Shown here in pieces: positions 1-6,211 of a stretch of 6,407 nt of DNA. Each line of letters begins with the position of its first letter. The first letter of the stretch is position 1. The position numbers were made by a program, and so were the translations under genes. Below the pieces are notes generated by a model. The model was not told where the DNA came from. It did no database searches and saw only the letters and a program-made list of their open reading frames with translations. Source of the DNA: an uncultured Mollicutes bacterium. Lineage in GTDB: Bacteria; Bacillota_I; Bacilli_A; RFN20; CAG-449. Location: assembly GCA_900551385.1 (NCBI GenBank), contig URVS01000086.1, positions 1-6,407 of the forward strand, written 5' to 3'.

Positions 1-90
1 AATATTTGAACATTCTTTATAAGAACGACCATATTTTTGAACTACTCTTTCTTTAAATTCTTTCTTAAATTCATCTTTATTTGCAAACAT
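1..90 (-). CDS. glgP: Probable glycogen/alpha-glucan phosphorylase, N-terminal 30 codons only
   Basis: Only the first 30 codons are present; the gene continues past the left edge of the window. The visible N-terminus starts MFANKDEFKKEF and continues through a K-Y-G-R-S-Y segment. This resembles the short charged helix that opens many Firmicutes glycogen phosphorylases before the conserved catalytic body, none of which is visible here. The ATG follows a strong Shine-Dalgarno site (AAAGGAG, six bases upstream), and that site is built from the last codons of glgB, so the two genes are almost certainly co-transcribed and translationally coupled. If the call is right, the cytoplasmic enzyme releases glucose-1-phosphate from glycogen by phosphorolysis with pyridoxal phosphate. 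The other usual glgB partners, ADP-glucose pyrophosphorylase and glycogen synthase, begin with different motifs and do not fit. The reading frame and start are well supported. The product name rests on context and a weak N-terminal resemblance. Confidence 0.55.
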   Translation of the reverse strand, partial: MFANKDEFKKEFKERVVQKYGRSYKECSNI

Positions 91-93
91 ATT

Positions 94-1932
94 CTACTCC
101 TTTGCTTTTTTATGTTTTAAAATTAAGGCTCCAAAAGAAGCTAATTTAATACAAATTGTTTGAGGTTGATTCCACCATGACATATTCATTGTTTTTAAAG
201 GTAAACCATTATATTGGTTATATCCACTATAAACATCTTTATCTGAATTAAATATTTCAACATATTCACCTTCAAATGGCACACCAATATTAATATATTC
301 ATAATAATTAGGGGTCATGTTGAAAATAAATACTAATGTTTCATCACCATATGTTCTTCTAAAAGCAAATATAGATTGAGCAGTATTATCTGCCATTAAC
401 CATTGGAAATGAGCAGGATTATATTCTTCCATATACATTGCTTTTTCAGATTTATAAATTAAATTCAAATCTCTAACCATTCTTAAAATGGAATCATGTT
501 TAGGATAAGATAATAAATTCCATGGTAAAGATTTTTCTTCTGACCATTCATCAAAAGAAGCAAGTTCATTACCCATAAAATTTAATTTTTTACCTGGGTG
601 AGACCACATATATGTGTATAAATTTCTTAATTGAGCAAATTTTTGTTCATAATTTCCCCACATCTTATTAATGATTGTACCTTTGCCATGTACAACTTCA
701 TCATGAGAAAGTGGTAATAAGAAATTTTCAGAATAGAAATAAGCCATTGAGAAAGTTATTCCATTATGATGATATTTTCTATAAATTGGATCTTTTTCAT
801 AATATTTTAAAGTATCATTCATCCAACCTAAATCCCATTTATAATCAAAACCTAATCCACCATATTCAAGTGGTTTAGTAACACCTTGATATGCTGAAGA
901 ATCTTCTGCAATTAACATAACATCAGGATGCTTAATATGGATTTTACCAGTTAATCTTTTAATAAATTCAATCGCACCAGTATTTTCACCTCTTGAGCAA
1001 TCACCATGCCAATAAATAACATTACTAATTGCATCTAATCTTACTCCATCAAAATGGAAATAAGAAATGAAATAATCAATACCAGACATTAAAAATGATC
1101 TAACGGGATCTTTACTTAAATCAAATAATTTACTTCCCCATTGGGAATATTCATTTTCACCATTATATTCATATAATGTTGATCCATCAAATCTTTCTAA
1201 AGCAAAATTATCAGTTGCAAAATGAACTACAACATAATCAAGAATAACTCCTATTCCAGCTTTATGACATCTATCTATAAATGACATTAATTGGAAAGGA
1301 TTTCCATATCTAGAATCTACTGAATAAAAGCCAGTAGCTTGATAACCCCATGATCCATCAAAAGGATATTGAGTAATAGGCATAACCTCAATATGAGTGT
1401 ATCCATGTTCAATAACATATTCAATCAATTTATCAGCCACTTCTTCATAAGATAAAAATCTATCTCCATCTCTACCAAGCCATGAACCAATATGAACTTC
1501 ATAAATAGACATTGGTCTATCAAAATTTCTATCTCTTTTTGACATATATTTCTTATCATGCCAAATAAATCCATCAATATCAAAAAGTTTAGAACAACTT
1601 CCATTTCTCATTTCAGAAAAATATCCAAAAGGATCTTGTTTATCAACATATTGTCCTAAAGCATTTAAAATGTGATATTTATAAGTTTGATAATTTTTAA
1701 CATTAGGAATAAAAATTTCAAAAACACCAGATTCATCAATTTTATTCATACGATGATTTCTAGGGTCCCAAGAATTAAATTCACCAATGACTGATATTTC
1801 TTTTGCTAAAGGTGCATAAACTCTAAAAACCACACCTTCTTGACCATCTTGTTTTACAAAATGCGCTCCAAAATATTTATATGCTTCGATAGTTTGTCCC
1901 ATCAAGAAGTCATAAAGTAAACCAAAAGCCAT
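94..1932 (-). CDS. glgB: 1,4-alpha-glucan branching enzyme (GH13, CBM48)
   Basis: This is a cytoplasmic glycogen branching enzyme: it cuts an alpha-1,4-glucan chain and reattaches it through an alpha-1,6 bond. The start chosen at 1932 gives 612 aa beginning MAFGLLYDF. It has AAGGAGA five bases upstream, whereas the upstream ATG at 1959 has no good ribosome site and would lie at the predicted transcription start. Residues about 27-115 form the N-terminal CBM48-like domain (FRVYAP, IGEFNSWD). The GH13 barrel follows, with WGYQ at 195-198, region I DYVVVH (D232, H237), and region II GVRLDA with the nucleophile D300 and R298. Region III is LIAEDSS with acid/base E343, and region IV is LSHDEVVHGKG with H410 and D411. 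All three catalytic carboxylates are present. A C-terminal all-beta domain (NPAHFQW onwards) completes it. The length is slightly short for the family (usually about 630-730) but intact. It is the first gene of a glycogen operon and overlaps the ribosome site of the next gene. The product call is very secure. Confidence 0.96.
   Translation of the reverse strand: MAFGLLYDFLMGQTIEAYKYFGAHFVKQDGQEGVVFRVYAPLAKEISVIGEFNSWDPRNHRMNKIDESGVFEIFIPNVKNYQTYKYHILNALGQYVDKQDPFGYFSEMRNGSCSKLFDIDGFIWHDKKYMSKRDRNFDRPMSIYEVHIGSWLGRDGDRFLSYEEVADKLIEYVIEHGYTHIEVMPITQYPFDGSWGYQATGFYSVDSRYGNPFQLMSFIDRCHKAGIGVILDYVVVHFATDNFALERFDGSTLYEYNGENEYSQWGSKLFDLSKDPVRSFLMSGIDYFISYFHFDGVRLDAISNVIYWHGDCSRGENTGAIEFIKRLTGKIHIKHPDVMLIAEDSSAYQGVTKPLEYGGLGFDYKWDLGWMNDTLKYYEKDPIYRKYHHNGITFSMAYFYSENFLLPLSHDEVVHGKGTIINKMWGNYEQKFAQLRNLYTYMWSHPGKKLNFMGNELASFDEWSEEKSLPWNLLSYPKHDSILRMVRDLNLIYKSEKAMYMEEYNPAHFQWLMADNTAQSIFAFRRTYGDETLVFIFNMTPNYYEYINIGVPFEGEYVEIFNSDKDVYSGYNQYNGLPLKTMNMSWWNQPQTICIKLASFGALILKHKKAKE
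97..103 (-). promoter_or_regulatory. Ribosome binding site of the downstream glg gene, inside the end of glgB
   Basis: The minus strand reads AAAGGAG here, six bases before the ATG at 90. The site lies in the last lysine and glutamate codons of glgB, directly before its TAG stop. The ribosome finishing glgB therefore uncovers or occupies the next start site, a classic layout for translational coupling. Confidence 0.75.
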
Positions 1933-1937
1933 AATTG

Positions 1938-1944
1938 TCTCCTT
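1938..1944 (-). promoter_or_regulatory. Ribosome binding site that sets the glgB start
   Basis: The minus strand reads AAGGAGA, five bases before the ATG at 1932. This is the best Shine-Dalgarno match in the region and selects this ATG over the in-frame ATG 27 bases upstream (1959). Confidence 0.8.
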
Positions 1945-1967
1945 ATGATGTAAGTACATCCATTTCT

Positions 1968-1995
1968 ATTGTACACAATTTTATAAAAATTGCAA
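1968..1995 (-). promoter_or_regulatory. Predicted sigma-A promoter of glgB
   Basis: On the minus strand a TTGCAA -35 box (1990-1995) and a TACAAT -10 box (1968-1973) are separated by 16 bases. They match the consensus at 4 and 5 of 6 positions. The predicted start near 1961 gives a leader of about 29 bases to the ATG at 1932. The prediction rests on pattern matching in AT-rich DNA. Confidence 0.55.
1976..1992. repeat. Perfect inverted repeat overlapping the glgB promoter
   Basis: CAATTTT and AAAATTG form 7-bp perfect arms around a 3-base ATA centre. The repeat fills most of the spacer between the predicted glgB -10 and -35 boxes and overlaps half of the -35 box, a position where a bound repressor would block transcription. 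AT-rich sequence makes chance palindromes common, so the operator role is only a suggestion. Confidence 0.35.
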
Positions 1996-2039
1996 ACTGT
2001 AACCATTTTCATATATGCTAATATCATAAATTTTATTTA

Positions 2040-2053
2040 TGAAACCGTTTTAA
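2040..2053. promoter_or_regulatory. Candidate cre box (CcpA catabolite-control operator)
   Basis: TGAAACCGTTTTAA matches the degenerate cre consensus TGWNANCGNTNWCA at 13 of 14 positions; the only departure is A for C at position 13. It includes the central CG, which is uncommon in this AT-rich DNA. It lies upstream of the -35 boxes of both divergent promoters, about 72 bases before the predicted ackA start and about 85 before that of glgB. In Bacillus subtilis, CcpA activates ackA from an upstream cre. The match and position are seen directly; CcpA binding is inferred, and no CcpA gene is in the window. Confidence 0.5.
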
Positions 2054-2083
2054 AAGCTAAAATTACAAATAACATAAATGCAA

Positions 2084-2112
2084 TTGAAAAAAATTGTCAT
2101 GAGTTTTAAAAT
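2084..2112 (+). promoter_or_regulatory. Predicted sigma-A promoter of ackA
   Basis: A TTGAAA -35 box (2084-2089) and a TAAAAT -10 box (2107-2112) are separated by exactly 17 bases, each matching consensus at 5 of 6 positions. The predicted transcription start near 2119 lies just before the ribosome site at 2122 and leaves a leader of about 20 bases. Confidence 0.65.
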
Positions 2113-2121
2113 AGCTTTGAT

Positions 2122-2126
2122 AGGAG
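2122..2126 (+). promoter_or_regulatory. Ribosome binding site of ackA, long spacing
   Basis: AGGAG lies 12 bases before the ATG at 2139, longer than the usual 5-9. The spacer is AT-only apart from nothing else resembling a ribosome site, and the encoded N-terminus matches the family start, so the ATG is kept. Confidence 0.6.
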
Positions 2127-2138
2127 AAAATAATAATT

Positions 2139-3323
2139 ATGTCAAAAGTTATCGCAGTAAATGCAGGTTCATCTTCATTAAAATTTAAATTATTTGAGAT
2201 GCCACAAGAAAAAGTAATTTGTTCTGGTTTACTTGAAAGAATCGGATTAGAAATGGGAAATTTTGTTTTCAAAATGAATGGAGAAAAATTTGAAAAACAA
2301 GTATATCTTCCAGATCATAAAGTAGCAGTTCAATATTTAGTTGATTCTTTACTTGAACATCATTGTGTAGAATCATTAGATGAAATCAAAGGTGTTGGTC
2401 ATAGAGTTGTTCAAGGTGGTCACTATTTCAATGATTCTCATATATTTGATGATGAAACAGAAAAATTAATTGAATCATTAATTCCACTTGCTCCATTACA
2501 TAATAAAGCTCACTTAATTGGTTTTGAAGCATTTAAACATATTTTACCAAATGTAAAATCAGTTGCAGTCTTTGATACAGCATATCATCAAACAATGTTA
2601 CCTGAAGATTATATGTATGCATGTAAATATGAATATTACGAAAAATATATGGTAAGAAAATATGGTGCTCATGGTACATCTCATAAATATTTAGCGCAAG
2701 AAGCAAAAAAATATACAAATGGCAATAAAGTAATTACATGTCACATTGGTTCAGGAGCTTCTTTATGTGCTAGTAAAGATTGTAAATGTGTTTCTACCTC
2801 AATGGGTTTAACACCTTTAGCAGGTATTATGATGGCTACAAGAACTGGTGATATTGATGCTTCAGTTATGAATTATTTAGTAACAAACACTGGTAAATCA
2901 TGCGAAGAAATTTATCAAGAATTCAATAAACAATCTGGTTTACTTGGAATATGTGGAAAATCAGATACTAGAGATGTTGAAGCATTAATTGCTCAAGGTG
3001 ATGAAAAAGCAACTTTAGCATATAAGATGTACGCTAGAAGAATTGCTGATTACATTGGTCAATATTATGTAAGATTAGGTGGTTGTGATTTAATTGTCTT
3101 CTCTGCAGGTGTAGGAGAAAACTCACCAATGGTTAGAAAAAATGTTTGTGAAAATTTAAAAGAAGCATTTGGTGTTGTTATTGATGATAAATTAAATCAT
3201 GATTTAAATGGTAAAGAAGGCGTTATAAGCGCACCAGAATCAAAAATCAAAGTTGTCATTATTCCTACTGATGAAGAAGTAATGATTGCTAGAGATATTG
3301 TTAGATTATTAGATATTAAATAA
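2139..3323 (+). CDS. ackA: Acetate kinase
   Basis: This enzyme converts acetyl phosphate and ADP to acetate and ATP, the ATP-yielding last step of acetate fermentation, and works reversibly in the cytoplasm. The 394 aa are full length for the family (about 395-400). The ASKHA-fold signatures are intact: AVNAGSSSLK at residues 6-15, then HIGSGAS at 202-208. Residues equivalent to the known catalytic set of the Methanosarcina enzyme can be placed: N8, R89 (GHRVV), D146 (FDTAYH), H178 (AHGTSH), R235 (RTGDID) and E379 (PTDEE). The GICGKSDTRD and FSAGVGEN motifs are also present. The gene stands alone with its own promoter and a terminator directly after it. Phosphotransacetylase, its usual pathway partner, is not beside it and must be elsewhere. 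It is divergent from glgB across a region holding a cre-like box, suggesting catabolite control. Identification is essentially certain. Confidence 0.98.
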   Translation: MSKVIAVNAGSSSLKFKLFEMPQEKVICSGLLERIGLEMGNFVFKMNGEKFEKQVYLPDHKVAVQYLVDSLLEHHCVESLDEIKGVGHRVVQGGHYFNDSHIFDDETEKLIESLIPLAPLHNKAHLIGFEAFKHILPNVKSVAVFDTAYHQTMLPEDYMYACKYEYYEKYMVRKYGAHGTSHKYLAQEAKKYTNGNKVITCHIGSGASLCASKDCKCVSTSMGLTPLAGIMMATRTGDIDASVMNYLVTNTGKSCEEIYQEFNKQSGLLGICGKSDTRDVEALIAQGDEKATLAYKMYARRIADYIGQYYVRLGGCDLIVFSAGVGENSPMVRKNVCENLKEAFGVVIDDKLNHDLNGKEGVISAPESKIKVVIIPTDEEVMIARDIVRLLDIK

Positions 3324-3346
3324 TTTTAAATAATAAATAGTTTTTA

Positions 3347-3383
3347 AAAAGAGTTCATTTTCAATAATGAGCTCTTTTATTTT
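3347..3383. terminator. Bidirectional intrinsic terminator between convergent units
   Basis: A 13-bp stem (arms 3347-3359 and 3366-3378) closes a 6-base TTCAAT loop. On the plus strand it has one U-G wobble and is followed by TTTTATTTT, ending ackA. On the minus strand the same stem carries an A-C mismatch and is followed by five U residues, so it can also end the U32/kinase transcript, probably less efficiently. The TAA stop of the minus-strand kinase (3377-3379) overlaps the base of the stem. Confidence 0.8.
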
Positions 3384-3829
3384 ACAAATATAATTTCATT
3401 AAATCCTTCTGATAAAGTTGGTTCTTGATATAATGATTCATATTTATCTATTACTTCTAAAGGAAGATATAATTCATTATTCAATTTATTTCTTTTTTCT
3501 ACTCTTTCTTTACAAATTTCTTTATTAGTTATTAAGCAAATGCAAATAAATTCTACTTCTTGAGATAATAAATTTTTAATTGAATCCATATTTATTTTAC
3601 GAGATTTTATATCAATATTTGTCGCGTCAAATATTACATTATTTCCTTTATTAATAGAATTTACAATTAATTTAAAAGCAGTAGGAAAAACATCTTTTTC
3701 TTCTATTTTATTTTCTTTTCTTATTTGATCAGTAGAAATAATATCTGCATTATATTGTTGATAATGGTTTTTAGCAAAAGTTGATTTACCTGAACCTTGT
3801 ATTCCACATAAAAAATATATTTTTTCCAT
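3377..3829 (-). CDS. P-loop kinase like the T4 polynucleotide kinase kinase domain (AAA_33 type)
   Basis: This 150-aa cytoplasmic protein is a single P-loop kinase domain. The Walker A motif is GIQGSGKST at residues 9-17 (K15, S16). STDQIR at 32-37 supplies D34 and R37, which line up with the catalytic base and substrate arginine of T4 Pnk (D35, R38). IFDATN at 66-71 matches the DxTN element of this kinase group. CKERVEKRN at 106-114 gives a lid with R109 and R113, and the LPLEVIDKYESLY helix resembles the end of the T4 kinase domain. The phosphatase domain of T4 Pnk is absent. The family phosphorylates 5'-OH ends of nucleic acids or small molecules; the substrate here cannot be read from sequence. 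The ATG lies one base after the U32 stop, and a GAGGG ribosome site (3839-3843) lies inside the U32 gene, so the two are coupled. A zeta-toxin reading is less likely. The family call is strong and the function is open. Confidence 0.85.
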   Translation of the reverse strand: MEKIYFLCGIQGSGKSTFAKNHYQQYNADIISTDQIRKENKIEEKDVFPTAFKLIVNSINKGNNVIFDATNIDIKSRKINMDSIKNLLSQEVEFICICLITNKEICKERVEKRNKLNNELYLPLEVIDKYESLYQEPTLSEGFNEIIFVK

Positions 3830-3830
3830 T

Positions 3831-6086
3831 TTATAAAGCCCTCGAAAAATAATGTCTAGAAGAATAATCTTTATTAAATAAAGAATCTTTTTTATCTAAA
3901 TTATTAAATGCATTATTAATAATTTTATTAATTTCTAAATCATTTTCTAAAGTAAAATTTAAATAAAAATTATTTACATGTAGATTGATTAATTCTTTTT
4001 CATGATCCAATAAATATAATATTTGAGAATCTAATATTCTTGTATTACAATTATCATCACCTATAAGAGGAAACATTTCCCCAATCCTATCTTTTAAATA
4101 ATATTGATTAACATGGCATTTATTACAATGAATATTTTTATTATGATAATAAGTTCCAATTGGACATGATTTCATAATCATCACATCATATCTACCATAC
4201 ACATATAATCCTACATTAGGGTATTTATGATGTCTAATAAAATAATCATTGATTATTTCTTTAATAGAATTAACATCTAATTCACTAGATAATATACATT
4301 CTTTATAACCAAATGCATAAAAAGCATCTAAAGTATAAGAATTAGTAATATTACAATATGGTGACGCAATTAATGAATTACCTTCAATAAAAAAATGTAC
4401 TAATTTATTATTTAAAGAATTTTCTAAAGAAAAATTAATTCTATTTTCTAAATTATTATTTTCTTTATTAAAAACATTAATATTTTTTTCTTTACATACA
4501 TTACTTTGTTTAGAATTTAAACATATTGCATTTAATTTAATATTTTCATTATATTCAAAATCAATATCAAATTTATATTCATTTTTAATAATATCTTTTT
4601 CTTTATTAATTATTTGATCATATTTTAATAAAACTTCGTTTCTTAATTTATTTATTTCACTTATAGGAATAAATATATCTTCATCACCATAAAAATCAAT
4701 ATGTTTAAAATTTAAAGGATATTGATCAGTTTTAGAAAATTGTTCAATTATTCTTTCTTTAGAAGTAGGTTTATTTAATGCTTTTTCAACAATAATAGAA
4801 CTTGATTTTACTTTTTTTATACCATTTATTTCAAACATTAAAGGTTTATTTTTATAGGCATAAATCTTACCATTAATATCTAATTTTTTATTAATTTCAC
4901 TTAATTTAGCTATGTTATTTAATTGTAAATATGATGAAGTTCTAATCACTTTAGCGTTATTTTCTACTTTACCAATAAAATGTTTAATAACTATGATTTG
5001 ATTTTTATACGCAATATCGACATCTTTAGAATCAACAAACATTTTTTGAATAGTTCTACCATATTGATATTTATCTAAAAATCTAATTCCATCTAAACGA
5101 TGTACATCTTTAGACAATAAAATACTAATAGAATCATTTTTAATAGTTTTAACTATTCCAATTACTTCTCCTTGATGAGAAGAAGAATTTTGATTTAACA
5201 CTTCAAAAGGAGAACTAGAAAATATATATCCATTAGTAAATAAGCGAGAAAACATTTGTTGTAATTCTAAATTATCATGTTTTAAAGAATTATTTATTTG
5301 ATTAAAATAAGCTTTATCTATAGCGTTTCTATAAATAGATGTTACTAAATAAACATATTCATTTTGTTTTAATCTACCTTCAATTTTAAGTGAATCTACA
5401 CCATTTTTTATATATTCATTAACTAATGATAAAGTATTTAAATCTTTAGTTGAAATAGCGTAATTTTCTACAATTTCATCATTATCTTTACATAAAGTAT
5501 ATTTTAATCTACAAGGTTGAGCACATCTTCCTCTATTACCACTTCTTGAGCCAATAAATGAAGACATTAAACAATTTCCTGAATAACAAACACATAACGC
5601 TCCATGAATAAATACTTCAACTTCTAAACCAATTTCTTTTATCTTTTTTACTAAGGATATATCAGCTTCTCTAGCTAAAACAACTCTTTTAAAACCAATT
5701 TTTTTTAATGCTTTTGCTTGAGCTAAATTATGACAATTAATTTGAGTAGAAGCATGTAAAACTAATTCTGGATAAACTTTATGTAAATAATAAGCAAAAC
5801 CAATATCTTGAATAATTAAACCATCTACATTATGTTTATATAAAAATTCAGCATATTCAACTGCTTTAAAAAATTCATCTTGATAAAGTAAAGTATTCAT
5901 TGTAACAAAAACTTTTTTATTTAATAAATGAGCATAATTAATAATCTTTATCATTTCTTCATCAGAAAAATTTTCTGCATTCATTCTAGCAGAAAAAGCT
6001 TTACCACCTATATATATTGCATCACTTCCAGCATTAAATGCACTTAATGCAGAAGAATAATTACCACTTGGGCTTAATAATTCCAT
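3831..6086 (-). CDS. Long-form U32 family protein ("peptidase U32", RlhA-like, DUF3656 type)
   Basis: This 751-aa protein starts MELLSPSGN, matching the family N-terminus, with AGGTGA four bases before the ATG. Residues 1-260 are the U32 TIM-barrel-like domain. The U32 signature EVFIHGALCVCYSGNCLMS runs from 157 to 175, and GNRGRCAQPCR follows. C165, C172, C188 and C192 are candidate cluster ligands together with KIEGRLK (234-240). Residues about 300-385 and a DUF3656-like stretch at about 390-490 follow. A low-complexity Asn/Lys/Glu linker (about 490-570) leads to a C-terminal module with a second Cys set: SCPIG (C641), CNKC (C654, C657) and DDNC (C680). Although named peptidases, the characterised relatives RlhA, TrhP and UbiU/UbiV hydroxylate 23S rRNA, tRNA uridine or ubiquinone precursors, generally with a 4Fe-4S cluster and prephenate for the RNA enzymes. 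An RNA-hydroxylation role is therefore likely, but the substrate is unknown. It is longer than E. coli RlhA (about 650 aa) because of the C-terminal module. It is the first gene of an operon with the downstream PNK-like kinase. Confidence 0.9.
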   Translation of the reverse strand: MELLSPSGNYSSALSAFNAGSDAIYIGGKAFSARMNAENFSDEEMIKIINYAHLLNKKVFVTMNTLLYQDEFFKAVEYAEFLYKHNVDGLIIQDIGFAYYLHKVYPELVLHASTQINCHNLAQAKALKKIGFKRVVLAREADISLVKKIKEIGLEVEVFIHGALCVCYSGNCLMSSFIGSRSGNRGRCAQPCRLKYTLCKDNDEIVENYAISTKDLNTLSLVNEYIKNGVDSLKIEGRLKQNEYVYLVTSIYRNAIDKAYFNQINNSLKHDNLELQQMFSRLFTNGYIFSSSPFEVLNQNSSSHQGEVIGIVKTIKNDSISILLSKDVHRLDGIRFLDKYQYGRTIQKMFVDSKDVDIAYKNQIIVIKHFIGKVENNAKVIRTSSYLQLNNIAKLSEINKKLDINGKIYAYKNKPLMFEINGIKKVKSSSIIVEKALNKPTSKERIIEQFSKTDQYPLNFKHIDFYGDEDIFIPISEINKLRNEVLLKYDQIINKEKDIIKNEYKFDIDFEYNENIKLNAICLNSKQSNVCKEKNINVFNKENNNLENRINFSLENSLNNKLVHFFIEGNSLIASPYCNITNSYTLDAFYAFGYKECILSSELDVNSIKEIINDYFIRHHKYPNVGLYVYGRYDVMIMKSCPIGTYYHNKNIHCNKCHVNQYYLKDRIGEMFPLIGDDNCNTRILDSQILYLLDHEKELINLHVNNFYLNFTLENDLEINKIINNAFNNLDKKDSLFNKDYSSRHYFSRAL

Positions 6087-6090
6087 AAAA

Positions 6091-6096
6091 TCACCT
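6091..6096 (-). promoter_or_regulatory. Ribosome binding site of the U32 gene
   Basis: The minus strand reads AGGTGA four bases before the ATG at 6086. A second AGGT directly upstream (6097-6100) makes a tandem TAGGTAGGTGA. Confidence 0.6.
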
Positions 6097-6117
6097 ACCT
6101 ATATAGATTACTTCAAT

Positions 6118-6147
6118 ATTAAATAAATAACAAAATTTTTTTGATAA
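6118..6147 (-). promoter_or_regulatory. Weak predicted promoter of the U32/kinase operon
   Basis: On the minus strand TTATCA (6142-6147) and TTTAAT (6118-6123) are 18 bases apart and match consensus at 4 and 5 of 6 positions. The start would fall near 6111, about 25 bases before the ATG. The DNA is almost pure A/T, so other registers are possible. Confidence 0.35.
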
Positions 6148-6163
6148 ATTATTTAATAATTTA
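6145..6163. repeat. 19-bp perfect palindrome between divergent promoters
   Basis: TAAATTATT and AATAATTTA are perfect 9-bp arms around a single T. The palindrome overlaps the predicted -35 boxes of both divergent promoters (U32 side 6142-6147, right-hand gene 6161-6166). It could be an operator for both, but it is made only of A and T and chance is a real alternative. Confidence 0.35.
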
Positions 6164-6189
6164 ATAAACAATCTTTTTCATGCTATACT
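6161..6189 (+). promoter_or_regulatory. Predicted extended -10 promoter of the AAA-ATPase-like gene
   Basis: TATACT (6184-6189) is preceded by TGC, giving a complete extended -10 element. A weak -35 box TTAATA (6161-6166) lies 17 bases upstream. The start near 6196 leaves a leader of about 16 bases containing the GAGGT ribosome site at 6202-6206, five bases before the ATG. Confidence 0.6.
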
Positions 6190-6211
6190 TTAATTGAAAG
6201 CGAGGTATAAT

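Noticed and set aside
675..878. 67-codon plus-strand open frame inside glgB
   Set aside because: It is antisense to conserved GH13 coding sequence, has no ribosome site and encodes a His/Asn-rich low-complexity product: a shadow frame.
94..1932. TGA-as-tryptophan (Mycoplasma-type) genetic code
   Set aside because: All 15 Trp codons of glgB are TGG and no gene in the window contains an in-frame TGA.
1933..1959. Upstream ATG that would add nine residues (MYLHHKETI) to GlgB
   Set aside because: It has no good ribosome site, would sit at the predicted transcription start, and the internal ATG has AAGGAGA at ideal spacing.
2048..2116. Near direct repeat: GTTTTAAAAGCT (from about 2048) and GTTTTAAAATAGCT (from about 2103)
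   Set aside because: Short, A/T-dominated and imperfect; one copy overlaps the cre-like box and the other the ackA -10 box, so it is explained by those and by base composition.
2063..2272. 69-codon minus-strand open frame across the ackA start
   Set aside because: It is antisense to the conserved ackA N-terminus and its promoter, with no recognisable product or ribosome site.
2533..2718. 61-codon minus-strand open frame inside ackA
   Set aside because: It is antisense to the conserved acetate kinase active-site region; a chance open frame in AT-rich DNA.
3377..3829. Zeta-toxin interpretation of the small kinase
   Set aside because: The DATN element, D34/R37 spacing and C-terminal helix fit the T4 Pnk-like group better, and no antitoxin gene is adjacent.
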